Assembly (NCBI RefSeq): GCF_001612965.1
Contig: NZ_BDBL01000025.1
Span: 1 to 64,000 of the forward strand
Reading direction: 5' to 3'
From: Nocardia kruczakiae NBRC 101016
GTDB taxonomy: Bacteria; Actinomycetota; Actinomycetes; Mycobacteriales; Mycobacteriaceae
Length of the DNA: 64,000 bases
Shown here: positions 8,786-16,882 of the stretch, piece after piece
How the letters are laid out: the number at the start of each line of letters is the position of its first letter
Position numbering within the stretch: position 1 is the stretch's first letter
Made by a program: the position numbers and the translations under genes
Notes under the pieces: model-generated
Databases searched by the model: none
What the model was told of the DNA's origin: nothing
Seen by the model: the letters and a program-made list of their open reading frames with translations, nothing else

Positions 8786-10549
8786 ATGAACTCCACCGCG
8801 CGCGGAGATAAAGACACACCGTCCGAGGACGATTCATCCAACGCCCCCGAAAGCCGCTCGAACGTACCGCAATTGCGCTCGACCGAATTCTGGCTCTTTC
8901 ACCTGCTCCCCCTGCGCCTGGTGCTTCCGGTGCTGGTCACGGCGGCTGTGGGCGCGTTCGTCGCCAGGGTTTTCACCCCGTTGTGGTGGGTTCCGGTCGT
9001 CGTTGCCGCGGCGGTGACGATCGTCGCGCTCACGCCGATTCGCGGTACTTCTCTCGCACAATCCCTGGCGCGTGGAATTACCTTTCGTTGGCAATTGTTT
9101 CGTAATCGTTCCACCGCCGTTCAACATTCGCCATTCGATGTTCCCCTGGCCGAAGGCGGAAGTTACGGAATGCGCTGGGACGGTGACCGGCTCATCACCA
9201 TGTTGCGGATCGACGCACAGCCGCGGACGGTGACCCGGCTCAGCCCCAGCGGACTGCTCGGCGACGATATGCTGCCGCTCGCCGAGATCGCCCGCTGTCT
9301 CGATCAGTTCGACATCCGGCTGGCCGCCATCGACGTGATCAGCACCGGATCGCGCAGTGCCGGCACCGGTGCGGTGGCCCGCACCTACGAAAGCATCCTC
9401 GGACCGCTGCCGGCCGTGGCGCATCGGACGGTCTGGGTCGTCCTGCGGCTCGATCCGCTGGCCAACGCGCCCGCCGTGGATCGGCGGGGCGGAGGGGCGG
9501 AGGGCACCTTGCGGTCCGCGGTCGTGGCGACGCGGCGGGTGGCCAACCGGCTCGCCGCGCGCGGTCTGTCGGCGGTCGCGCTCTCGGCGACCGAGATGAA
9601 TCAGGCGGTCGCCCAGCTGACCCTCGGCGCGGCGCCGGAGGAGTTCGAGGAGACCACGGACAGCCTGATCCACAACGGTTTTCACCACACCACCTACCGC
9701 ATGACTCCCGAGGCTCTGGGTTCGCGAGGCATCGCCGAGGTGTGGTCGACGCCGACGGTGACCTCCACGATCACCGTGCGGCTACAGCGGGTGCCCGACG
9801 CCGGGACCGCCGCGGCCGCGACTACCGATCCGTCGATCGCCGTGACGGCCACCGCACGCTTCGCGACTCGCGACGCGCCGTGCCGGGTGCGTTCCGCCGG
9901 ACTGATTCCGCTGCCCGGAAAGCAGCGGCGCGCATTGCTTTTCAGCCTGCCGCTGGGCACCGGGGTACCGGCGCTGCCGCTGGACAGCTACCTCGGACCG
10001 CCGGACGCGCTGGATCGGGTGCCGATGCCGATCGCCGGATGCGGACAGCTCATCGGCGCCGACAACTCGGGCCAGGGCGTGGCGCTGCCGCTGGTGAGCC
10101 GGCAGGTGCGCCGGGTCGAGGTGATCGGCTCACCGCTGGTCGCCAAACAGGTGATCCTGCGCGCCATCGCGTTGGGCGCGAGTGTGGTGGTGCATACGAA
10201 TCGGCACGACGAATGGCGGCCGATGGTCGGCTGTGTCGATATGCCGCAGGCGCTCACGCTCGCGACCTGGTCGGCCGGTTCCCAGCAGGCCAGTTCGTAT
10301 CGGTTCGCGACCATGGTGGTCTTCGACGGTATCGCGCCGAGCGGACACCACTCCGATGCCACCGTGATGGTGCTGCGCCAGCACGGACCGGTGGCCGACG
10401 GTTTCGAACCCGATGTCACGCTGATCGAGGACCCCGTGACCGCGAACAGAGTCACCGTACGCACCGAGAGCGGGGAGACCAGCGTGTACATGGTCGCCAC
10501 GCCCGAGGAACTGCGGTATGTGGGGGCGAATCCAGCGGTCCCGGCCTGA
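8786..10549 (+). CDS. eccE: EccE, ESX membrane complex component
   Basis: EccE sits at the periphery of the ESX membrane complex and helps assemble it. The roughly 587-residue product has two adjacent N-terminal transmembrane segments (about 38-83), then a long soluble region, as in EccE. The exact start is uncertain: ATG at 8786 and GTG at 8780 are both possible, and neither has a convincing ribosome-binding site. The gene is divergent from eccB and is followed at once by a strong hairpin. Mycobacterial ESX-4 lacks eccE, which again argues for a complete ESX machine. Confidence 0.88.
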   Translation: MNSTARGDKDTPSEDDSSNAPESRSNVPQLRSTEFWLFHLLPLRLVLPVLVTAAVGAFVARVFTPLWWVPVVVAAAVTIVALTPIRGTSLAQSLARGITFRWQLFRNRSTAVQHSPFDVPLAEGGSYGMRWDGDRLITMLRIDAQPRTVTRLSPSGLLGDDMLPLAEIARCLDQFDIRLAAIDVISTGSRSAGTGAVARTYESILGPLPAVAHRTVWVVLRLDPLANAPAVDRRGGGAEGTLRSAVVATRRVANRLAARGLSAVALSATEMNQAVAQLTLGAAPEEFEETTDSLIHNGFHHTTYRMTPEALGSRGIAEVWSTPTVTSTITVRLQRVPDAGTAAAATTDPSIAVTATARFATRDAPCRVRSAGLIPLPGKQRRALLFSLPLGTGVPALPLDSYLGPPDALDRVPMPIAGCGQLIGADNSGQGVALPLVSRQVRRVEVIGSPLVAKQVILRAIALGASVVVHTNRHDEWRPMVGCVDMPQALTLATWSAGSQQASSYRFATMVVFDGIAPSGHHSDATVMVLRQHGPVADGFEPDVTLIEDPVTANRVTVRTESGETSVYMVATPEELRYVGANPAVPA

Positions 10550-10555
10550 ACGGCG

Positions 10556-10592
10556 AAGGTCCCGCCCGATCTGGGACATCGGGCGGGACCTT
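10556..10592. terminator. Strong bidirectional terminator between eccE and the esx genes
   Basis: Perfect 15-bp arms (10556-10570 and 10578-10592) enclose a 7-base loop. The arms start with AA and end with TT around a GC-rich core. The hairpin separates plus-strand eccE from the minus-strand esxA-like gene, so it probably ends both transcripts. Confidence 0.8.
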
Positions 10593-10623
10593 TGTGGTGA
10601 AAACTGTTCCGGCAGTGTCGGAA

Positions 10624-10935
10624 TCAGCCGCCGAAGCCGTTGGCGACGACCTTGTCGGCCGCGGTCGCGTTGTTCATCGCGGCCGAGACGGCCTTGGACA
10701 GCGCCGACACCTTGCCCATGGCGGTGCTGGGGTCGCTGTCGCCGTTGATGTCACCGAACTGCTGGTCCCACTTCTGCTTCGACTTCTGGAACGCCTCGAG
10801 ACCGGCGTTGCCCTCCCAGGCCTGGGCCAGCTTGGCCGCGCAGTCCTGCAGGTTGCTCGCCTCGGACTGCAGGTCCTTGTGGAAGCCGTTCAGCAGGTCG
10901 GAAAGCTCCTGGAGAACTGTTCTTTCGTAAAGCAT
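10624..10935 (-). CDS. WXG100 protein, EsxA/ESAT-6-like ESX substrate
   Basis: This 103-residue helical protein has a central turn motif Trp40-Glu-Gly (AWEGNAG) typical of WXG100 substrates, which are secreted as helical-hairpin heterodimers. A GAAAGG ribosome-binding site precedes the ATG. It lies 49 bases downstream of a second WXG100 gene on the same strand, the usual esxB-esxA order. It has no obvious YxxxD/E signal of its own, as expected for the ESAT-6 partner. It is the last gene of the long minus-strand substrate operon and ends before the strong terminator. Confidence 0.9.
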   Translation of the reverse strand: MLYERTVLQELSDLLNGFHKDLQSEASNLQDCAAKLAQAWEGNAGLEAFQKSKQKWDQQFGDINGDSDPSTAMGKVSALSKAVSAAMNNATAADKVVANGFGG

Positions 10936-10984
10936 GTCACTACCTTTCGTACGTGTGCGGTGGAACGGTTGTGCTGGATTCGCC

Positions 10985-11320
10985 TCAGACGCCGAGGTTG
11001 GTCAGACCGCCGGTCTGCGAGATGAGCTGACGGAACTCGTTCTCGTTCTCGCTCTCCAAGCCGGTGTAGGTCTTGTTGCCGTGGCCGACTTCCTCGGTCA
11101 TCTCGTTGAGGATCTGGTTCAGCTTGGCCGCTTCCTCGTCCCAGTCCTGGGCGGCCTTGTTGCACGCCGAGAACGCGTCGCCCTGCCAGCCACGCTTGGC
11201 GGAGTCGACCGCCTCGGTCACGCGGGCGATGGTGGCGCGGATGCGATCGACCGAGTTGGCCATATCCGTCTGCGCCTGCGAAGTACTCGCTGCATCGTTA
11301 CTGATCTGCTGTCCGGCCAT
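10985..11320 (-). CDS. WXG100 protein, EsxB/CFP-10-like ESX substrate
   Basis: This 111-residue helical protein carries Trp45-Gln-Gly (GWQGD) at the hairpin turn and a C-terminal YxxxE motif, Tyr85 to Glu89 (YTGLE), the type VII secretion signal. That makes it the signal-bearing CFP-10-like partner of the downstream EsxA-like protein. GAGGGG precedes the ATG. The 93-bp gap upstream, after the espG stop, could hold a separate promoter, but no convincing -10/-35 was seen. Confidence 0.9.
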   Translation of the reverse strand: MAGQQISNDAASTSQAQTDMANSVDRIRATIARVTEAVDSAKRGWQGDAFSACNKAAQDWDEEAAKLNQILNEMTEEVGHGNKTYTGLESENENEFRQLISQTGGLTNLGV

Positions 11321-11413
11321 CGTCTGGCCCCTCTCTGTGTTTTCCGGTAATGCGGCGTATTCCGGTCATGCGGTTCGGTAGTACAGGTGGTCACTGGCAC
11401 GGGATTTCGCGAG

Positions 11414-12202
11414 CTAGGGCATCCACCTTCCCCCGGGCAAGGTGCCGATCAGCGCCGTAATCGCCTGTGCGACGCGGTGATCGGATCCCGGCGTGAAGGT
11501 GGTCCACATCCGCTGGTCGGATGCGGCGCCCGGACTGGCCGCGATCCGGCCCCGGGCGGTGTCGTACACCGCCACGGCGCCGGACGATCGGGTGGTGATG
11601 CCGTCGGCGTGCACGTAGGCGACGATCTCGGCGTGCGCGTGGCACTGCGACAGCGCCATGCCGAATTCGATCGCCGCGCGTTCCGCGACGTCCAAGCCGT
11701 ACAGCGCCTCGGCGAATTCGGTTGCCGCCATGGCGTCGTCGAGTCGCTGCGCGAGTTCGTCGGTGGCAGCGCTGAAGCTCGCGATATCCGCGGGTTCGGC
11801 GGGGCCGAGGACGTCCAGGACCGGGCGGGCCAGCGCCGCACCGTCCTCGTCGGCCCAGATGGTGCGGACGTCGATCTCGTCACCGGCTCGGACGGCGACC
11901 GCGTGCCCGGCGCCGCGCCGTACCACGGACACTCGGCACACACCGGCCGCGGTGACGATCCGCGCCGCGAGTTCGCGTTCCGGCTGGGCCAGAATCGACA
12001 GGGCCGCACCGAGTTCCGGGTCGACATCGTCGTAGCGGTCCACGAGTCCGGCACCGCGCAGCGCGCGCAACGCCTCGGCTCGCGCGGCCGTGAAGGCATC
12101 GATCGAGTCCTGCCGCGGACCGACCTCGAGCACCAGCGGCAACGTCTGCACGCCGAGCAACTCGGCGACGGCCAGGACGGCGTCGTTGGTCAGGGTCGCC
12201 AT
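11414..12202 (-). CDS. espG: EspG, cytosolic ESX chaperone for PE/PPE substrates
   Basis: EspG binds PPE proteins in the cytosol and keeps PE-PPE pairs secretion-competent. The ATG at 12202 has a GGAGAG ribosome-binding site and gives 262 residues. Family features include an N-terminal strand-helix start (TNDAVLAVAELLG), GQ/GR-type strands in the middle, AVYDTARGRI and a C-terminal PGSDHRVAQAI followed by a GRW ending. The gene is directly downstream of a PE-PPE pair with an 8-bp gap, the expected context for a dedicated chaperone. This is one of three EspG-family proteins in the window; the other two are more divergent. Confidence 0.85.
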   Translation of the reverse strand: MATLTNDAVLAVAELLGVQTLPLVLEVGPRQDSIDAFTAARAEALRALRGAGLVDRYDDVDPELGAALSILAQPERELAARIVTAAGVCRVSVVRRGAGHAVAVRAGDEIDVRTIWADEDGAALARPVLDVLGPAEPADIASFSAATDELAQRLDDAMAATEFAEALYGLDVAERAAIEFGMALSQCHAHAEIVAYVHADGITTRSSGAVAVYDTARGRIAASPGAASDQRMWTTFTPGSDHRVAQAITALIGTLPGGRWMP

Positions 12203-12210
12203 AACTCTCC

Positions 12211-13179
12211 TTACGCGGGGCTCGCAGTTCCGGTCGCGGGCGGCGCCTCGACACCACCGAGAACCGGTGGGGCGGCCGCGAATCCGGCATCGAGCTCGAA
12301 TTCGCCGACGCCGGGCGCGTCCGCCACCCCGGCCCTCGCGGTGCGTTCCTCCTCGGACTGCGCGGCGGCGGGGCCGGCCGCTGCGGGGACCGCTTGGCCC
12401 GTCGCCGTGCCGGTCTGCGTGGGCGAGGCCTGCAGCGCGGTGAATTCGGCCGATTGCGCGGCCCGGGCGACGGTCTGGACACGGGTGCCGGTGAGGGTGC
12501 GCGGCATGTCGAAGGCGGTCAGGTTCGGCATGGCGGGCATACCGGCTATCGCCGACATCGCGGGCGCCGATTCGGCGGCCACCGCGGCGGCTGCCTGCTC
12601 CCCCGCGAGGGCGTCGCCGGTGGCCAGCACCGGCGGCTCGAGCTGCTGCCACGGCATCGCGAGCGGTTCGGTGGCGGCCTCGTAGGTGCGCATCACCCGG
12701 GCCGCACCGGCTTTGGCGACATCCTGATCGGCGCTGATGTCGGCGGCGGCGCCGACCAGCGGCGCGCCCATCGCGGCACCGATGGCCTGCACGGTGTGCA
12801 TCGCCTGTTCCAGCGCCGCGATCTCCGCGATATGCGGCATCGCCAGCCGGGCCACCTCGTACGCCGCAGCCTGTTCGGCGGCGTGGGTGGCGTTGCGCCC
12901 GGCGGCGGTCGCGGCGTCGAGCAGCCAATCCCGCATCCGCGCGATCCGTTCCAGCACCTCGTCGCTGTGGTCGGACTGCCAGTGGCCGCGGATATCGGAG
13001 ACGATCCGGTCGTAATCCAGCACGGCGGCACCGAAATTCGCGGCCAGGCGTCCCCAGGCGGAGGCGGCCTCGGCCATCGGCACCGAGCCCGGACCCGTCG
13101 TCAACTCCCGCGCCAGCCGCTCGGTGGGCCTGGCTTCCCAGACCACCCCGGTGAAGCCGTCACCCGGCGGTTCGACCAT
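12211..13179 (-). CDS. PPE family protein (ESX substrate)
   Basis: The 322-residue product opens with GFTGVVWEARPTERLA and has a helical region to about residue 180, as in Nocardia/Rhodococcus-type PPE proteins. PPE proteins form a four-helix pair with a PE partner and are delivered by EspG to the ESX channel. The last 140 residues are Ala/Pro-rich, low in complexity and probably disordered. It follows a PE gene by 15 bp and precedes espG. No MPTR-like repeat is present. The ribosome-binding site is weak, so translational coupling to the PE gene is likely. Confidence 0.85.
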   Translation of the reverse strand: MVEPPGDGFTGVVWEARPTERLARELTTGPGSVPMAEAASAWGRLAANFGAAVLDYDRIVSDIRGHWQSDHSDEVLERIARMRDWLLDAATAAGRNATHAAEQAAAYEVARLAMPHIAEIAALEQAMHTVQAIGAAMGAPLVGAAADISADQDVAKAGAARVMRTYEAATEPLAMPWQQLEPPVLATGDALAGEQAAAAVAAESAPAMSAIAGMPAMPNLTAFDMPRTLTGTRVQTVARAAQSAEFTALQASPTQTGTATGQAVPAAAGPAAAQSEEERTARAGVADAPGVGEFELDAGFAAAPPVLGGVEAPPATGTASPA

Positions 13180-13194
13180 GTCGTCGTGCCCCGA

Positions 13195-13491
13195 TCAGGC
13201 CGTGGCGCCGAGGTCGGCGGCGTTGTCGCTGTCCATCCGGGACAACCCGCGCGACTGCGCCCGGAGGGTGGCGGCCAGTTTGCGCAGCTCCTGCACGCCG
13301 AGATTGCCGGACGAGTCGAACGACGCGCCGACCTCGGTCAGCGTCGTCGCCGCGCGCCGCGACACCTCGTCGACACCGGGTGCGGCGACTGACAGCGCCG
13401 GAGTGTCGGCCCGCAGGCCCGCCTCCAGACGGTCGGCGAGTGCGTCGAGATCGGCGGCGGTGCGCGCCGCGACTACGGGATCGAATTCCAT
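13195..13491 (-). CDS. PE family protein (ESX substrate)
   Basis: This 98-residue protein has the PE pattern of two helices around a short turn: an N-terminal MEFDPVVAARTAADLDALAD segment, then PGVDEVSRRAATTLTEVG. It should pair with the PPE protein encoded just downstream. An AGGAG ribosome-binding site lies at the stop codon of the preceding EspA-like gene. Identification rests on these patterns plus the PE-PPE-espG order. The classical Pro-Glu dipeptide near the N-terminus is not evident. Confidence 0.75.
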   Translation of the reverse strand: MEFDPVVAARTAADLDALADRLEAGLRADTPALSVAAPGVDEVSRRAATTLTEVGASFDSSGNLGVQELRKLAATLRAQSRGLSRMDSDNAADLGATA

Positions 13492-13500
13492 CGCGAACTC

Positions 13501-14883
13501 CTAGAGGGTGAGGGCTTTGTCCGGTGGCTCGGTGTCCGGGGTGGTCGTGACCGCGTCGGCGGCACCGACCACGGGAAGGGAGACTCCGGCGATATCACCC
13601 ACGACGTCGTTACCGTGGGCGGCCGTGACGAGCTGACCGCGCACCGCCTCGCTCGCGCTGCCGGAATCCGAAGCGGCACGCGCCATTCCGGCGGCACCCG
13701 CTCCCGGCGTCATCGGCATCATGCCCGGGCCGCCGGTCGTGCCGGTCGAGGCGATCGCGGATTCGGTGCTCGCGGTGACGGCCGCCTCCGTCATGATCGA
13801 CGGGGTGCGCGCGGCCTGCAGCGGCGACGACATCTCGGGTGCACCGGCGGCCGGTGCGCCGATTCCGCCGGGCGCGCCGGCTCCGGATCCGGTGGCGGCC
13901 GGGGCTCCGCCCGACGGCGGAACCGGCGCCGCGATCGGTTTCGCGGCGCGGCCGGTGAGGTTCGTGGCCGCCTGCGCGCCCGCCCCGCCGACGGCCGACA
14001 ACGATTGCACCATCTGCAGTGCCTGCGAAACATATTGCGTCGCAGTGCCCGCGGCGCCGCCCGAACTCGACGCGCCGGTGGCCAGTGACATGCCGGACGG
14101 GGTAGCGCTGAGCCGGGACGTGGTCCCGGCCACGGACTTCAGCGAGGACTGCGGCACCGGCACCCGCTGCGCGGCGACATTCGACACCCCGTGCGGCACA
14201 TTGGTGATCTTGACCTTCTGCCCGGTGTGCGCCATCTTCGCGCTGTGCGCGGTCAATTCGACTCGCGTCTTGGTGACCACGGCGAGCGCCTCGGCCAGCG
14301 TCTGAGCCGACATCGCCAGCACGAACACCTGCCCCGGCGGGGTCACGATGAACGGGGCCGCCGCCGCGAGCGTGGTCAGATACTGCGAGGTGATGCCCGT
14401 CATCAGCGCATTACCGGTGAAGACGCTGCCGGCCGCGGCGGTGGTGCCGAGCGACATCTGCGCCCCCTGCCCCGCCACCGCGGTTCCGTCGGCGGCCGCC
14501 TGGGTCGATTTGGCCGCTGCCGACAACGCGCCCGCGCCCTGCCACAGCGACATCGCCGTCTGCATCGCGGTGGTGCCCAGTTGAACGACGGTCTGCAAGA
14601 CGGCCGACACCTGGGAGAGCACCTGCGTCGGGTCCGCGCCCGGGCCGGAGCCGAGTTTGCCGGTTCCGAAGCTGCTGGCCAGATCCGTGATCGGCTTGGT
14701 CAGCGCGTGCAGGTCGAGCACCGGCAGCGGCGGTAGTTGCGGCAGCGGTGGCGCCGGCGGCAGCTGTGGCAGGCCCGGCAGCCCCATGTCCCGCAGTACG
14801 TCGTTGACCGGCCGGTCCACGATCGACCCCATCGCGCTCTGGCGCAACAGGTCGACGATCGACCGGTCCAGGCCCGGTTCCAT
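13501..14883 (-). CDS. EspA-like ESX secretion-associated protein
   Basis: The ATG at 14883 overlaps the stop of the upstream EspC-like gene by one base, giving 460 residues. The N-terminal half is Leu/Pro-rich, followed by a helical Ala-rich region containing SLWQGAG (a WxG turn) near residue 128, then helices around LAEALAVVTKTRVELT. The C-terminal half is Ala/Gly/Ser/Pro-rich and probably disordered. In mycobacteria, espC and espA are adjacent, and their products are co-secreted with ESX-1 substrates. The assignment relies on that pairing, the WxG-containing helical domain and overall layout. Sequence similarity to EspA itself could not be tested. Confidence 0.5.
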   Translation of the reverse strand: MEPGLDRSIVDLLRQSAMGSIVDRPVNDVLRDMGLPGLPQLPPAPPLPQLPPLPVLDLHALTKPITDLASSFGTGKLGSGPGADPTQVLSQVSAVLQTVVQLGTTAMQTAMSLWQGAGALSAAAKSTQAAADGTAVAGQGAQMSLGTTAAAGSVFTGNALMTGITSQYLTTLAAAAPFIVTPPGQVFVLAMSAQTLAEALAVVTKTRVELTAHSAKMAHTGQKVKITNVPHGVSNVAAQRVPVPQSSLKSVAGTTSRLSATPSGMSLATGASSSGGAAGTATQYVSQALQMVQSLSAVGGAGAQAATNLTGRAAKPIAAPVPPSGGAPAATGSGAGAPGGIGAPAAGAPEMSSPLQAARTPSIMTEAAVTASTESAIASTGTTGGPGMMPMTPGAGAAGMARAASDSGSASEAVRGQLVTAAHGNDVVGDIAGVSLPVVGAADAVTTTPDTEPPDKALTL

Positions 14884-15197
14884 CACGCGCGACCGATTCC
14901 GCCGAGCAGGTCGGCGTTGTCCTGGTCGGTGGTCGCGTAGGTGGCGGCACTCTGATGCGCGGTGACCGCGGTTCCGGCGTGCACGGTCGCCAGCTCCGCG
15001 ACCGAACTCAGGTGATTGGCCTGTGCCAGCGCGTATGTCGCGAGGAAGTCCTGGCCGATCAATCCGAAGACCGGAACGGCCGCGGCGATCGCCACCGCCT
15101 GGTTCACTGTGCCCGCGGAGAGGGTTTCGGTGGCCATCGCGGCCGCCGTGTCCCCGTAGCGACGGATCGCCTCCGGTACTGCTACCAACTCGCCCAT
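14883..15197 (-). CDS. EspC-like (DUF2580) small ESX substrate
   Basis: This 104-residue helical protein begins MGELVAVPEAIRRYG and carries a C-terminal YxxxD motif (YATTD), the type VII secretion signal. Length and layout fit the EspC/DUF2580 family of WXG100-related substrates. The ATG at 15197 was preferred to an upstream in-frame start at 15254 because AGGGG lies a few bases before it and the extra residues look non-coding. It overlaps the EspA-like gene, as translationally coupled partners often do. Confidence 0.65.
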   Translation of the reverse strand: MGELVAVPEAIRRYGDTAAAMATETLSAGTVNQAVAIAAAVPVFGLIGQDFLATYALAQANHLSSVAELATVHAGTAVTAHQSAATYATTDQDNADLLGGIGRA

Positions 15198-15321
15198 CTG
15201 AAAGCCCCTGCCCGGTAAGCCGATTCGCGCTCGCGTAACCGGCGGATCGAACATCTACCGAGCAATTGCAACAGGCGACGACGTAGATTGGCACGCGCGC
15301 AGCTTAAGAACGCGTTACGCG

Positions 15322-15663
15322 TCAGTGAATCTCGCGCGTACCCGCGCCGTTCTCCTCGTTGAATGCGGCGACCAGTTCACCGCGTTGCGCGAACGCCCGG
15401 GCGGCGGCGCTGCGCGCGGTGGACACTACCACCTGCTCGAATTCCGCCGGGGTGAGCCGATTCACCAGCGGTGAGAAAATGAGATCGAGCAATGCCCCGT
15501 TACCGTCCACCTCCACCGTGACGGCACCGTCCGGTGAAGTTTCGCGAGCGCGTACAGCCGCCATCCGGTCGCCGAGGTCGCGCATGCGTTCCAGCTGCCG
15601 CTCCGTGCGGGCGACCAACTCGTCCATCACCGAAACACCGGTCGGGTCGGGCGGATTCGTCAT
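15322..15663 (-). CDS. EspL-like protein of the YbaB/EbfC family
   Basis: This 113-residue protein has a coiled N-terminal helix (ARTERQLERMRDLGDRMAAV), a beta segment VTVEVDGNGALLDLIF and a C-terminal helix. That is the YbaB/EbfC fold used by nucleoid-associated proteins. ESX-1 loci encode a YbaB-type protein, EspL, needed for stability of Esp substrates. Such a role is likely here because of the neighbours, but DNA binding is also possible. GAGGG precedes the chosen ATG; an upstream in-frame extension reads as Arg-rich antisense-like sequence. Two further YbaB-like genes occur in the window. Confidence 0.7.
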   Translation of the reverse strand: MTNPPDPTGVSVMDELVARTERQLERMRDLGDRMAAVRARETSPDGAVTVEVDGNGALLDLIFSPLVNRLTPAEFEQVVVSTARSAAARAFAQRGELVAAFNEENGAGTREIH

Positions 15664-15701
15664 CGGCTCGCCCTCGTTGGCGTCGTCTCCGGCATTGTGG
15701 G

Positions 15702-16022
15702 CTACCACTCCACCGACCTCAGCCAGCTCTGCGGTTCCGTGTCGTACTCCTGCTCGTCGATCAGTTCCTGCCGTTCGACCTGCTCCGCCGTGGGGAGTCC
15801 GGTCAAGGCGAGCAGATCGCTGCTCACTCCGGCCTCGGCGAGTTGGCGGCGCCGCGCGAGTCCGGCCCGATCGGCCGCGCGCGAGCACAGCCGGAGCAGT
15901 TCGGCCGCCAATTCGGCAGGGTCGCGGCGCAATTCGCTCGCTTCGATCGAAATGCGCAGCGGCAGTCCCTGTTCGGTGGTCTCGACCGCTATCGCGCCCG
16001 ATCTGGTTGTCGCGGTGGACAT
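15702..16022 (-). CDS. EspH/EspD-like small ESX-associated protein
   Basis: The 106-residue product has a short beta region (GLPLRISIEA), a helix rich in Ala/Glu/Arg (DPAELAAELLRLCSRAADRA) and the tail segment LTGLPTAEQVERQE. The order and spacing resemble the C-terminal part of mycobacterial EspH, where a VELT strand, a long helix and an LPTPEEA segment occur in the same order. The acidic N-terminal half of EspH is missing. The gene lies between an EspG-like and an EspL-like gene, an ESX-1-like context. Similarity was judged by eye, so the assignment is tentative. Confidence 0.5.
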   Translation of the reverse strand: MSTATTRSGAIAVETTEQGLPLRISIEASELRRDPAELAAELLRLCSRAADRAGLARRRQLAEAGVSSDLLALTGLPTAEQVERQELIDEQEYDTEPQSWLRSVEW

Positions 16023-16069
16023 CGTGCTCCTCGTTCGTCGGTCGGCATTCGGCTCGTTCGGCCGCGGGC

Positions 16070-16882
16070 TCAGACGCGCTCGTCCTTGATCGCGCGGACG
16101 ACGGTGATGATCTCGGCGTTGACGGCGGCGATCAGTCCCCGCCGGTCCACGCCGGTGGCGGTGCGTGGCGGGCCCGCCTGGATCACGTAGCGGCCGTCGC
16201 CGGGCAGGTCGCGCCAGTCGAGATGGCGGACGGTACGACCACGCGGGCCGAAACGCGAGACGCCCTGGGCGATTTCGATCGTCCCGGAGCGTTCCGGGAC
16301 GATATCGAGGAAGCGCTGCCCGGCGGCGTCGGCGGGCTCGTCGTAGCTGTCCCACAGTTGCGGGGCGCCGCCCGCGCTGTCGGCCGATATGTAGTGAGCT
16401 TCGGCAGCTCCGGCCGCCGATTCCGGATCGGGCGGCAGCAGGATGTGCCCGGAGACGCCGGCTTCGACCGGCGGCAGCGCGTCCGCGACCATATCGGCCA
16501 GCCGCAGCGGATCGCACTGCACCATCGTGAATCCCCCGGCGTGCAGCAGGGTGCGCCCGGGCAGCTGGGTCAGCAGGTAGCCGCGGTCCTCGCGACGCGC
16601 GGCCAGCAGCCGGACCGCCCCCTCGCCGCGGTGTGGATCGTGGCCGTCGAATCCGGTGACCAGGACGGCGAGATCGGGGCGCGTGCAGTCGCGGACCGCG
16701 TCGAACAGGGTGTGGTCGGGCCGCGCCAGCATCCGGTCGCGCAGCCGCGTGCATTCGCGCTGGAAGTCGTCCTCCAGCGGAATGTCGGTGGTGTAGACGA
16801 ACGGACGCGGTGGCCCCTCGTCACCGAAATGCCGCCACAGGACGACGAATTCGAGATCGGTGAAGCTCCAGCTGCGAGTCAT
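16070..16882 (-). CDS. EspG-family chaperone (cassette A)
   Basis: This 270-residue protein begins MTRSWSFTDLEFVVLW and ends with a strand pair around WRDLPGDGRYVI, features of the EspG fold. It overlaps the upstream EspB-like WXG gene by 4 bases (ATGA), indicating translational coupling and probably a dedicated chaperone-client pair. A paralogue at 39182-39970 has the same relation to another EspB-like gene and shares GPRGR and the WRDLPGDGRYVI segment. It is clearly more divergent from the espG at 11414 than from that paralogue. The client relationship is inferred from gene order. Confidence 0.72.
   Translation of the reverse strand: MTRSWSFTDLEFVVLWRHFGDEGPPRPFVYTTDIPLEDDFQRECTRLRDRMLARPDHTLFDAVRDCTRPDLAVLVTGFDGHDPHRGEGAVRLLAARREDRGYLLTQLPGRTLLHAGGFTMVQCDPLRLADMVADALPPVEAGVSGHILLPPDPESAAGAAEAHYISADSAGGAPQLWDSYDEPADAAGQRFLDIVPERSGTIEIAQGVSRFGPRGRTVRHLDWRDLPGDGRYVIQAGPPRTATGVDRRGLIAAVNAEIITVVRAIKDERV

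Noticed and set aside
1..10549. Classification as ESX-4 because the locus is near ribosomal genes
   Set aside because: eccA, eccE, espG and PE/PPE genes are present, all missing from mycobacterial ESX-4, and the neighbouring ribosomal genes are the spc cluster, not rplM-rpsI.
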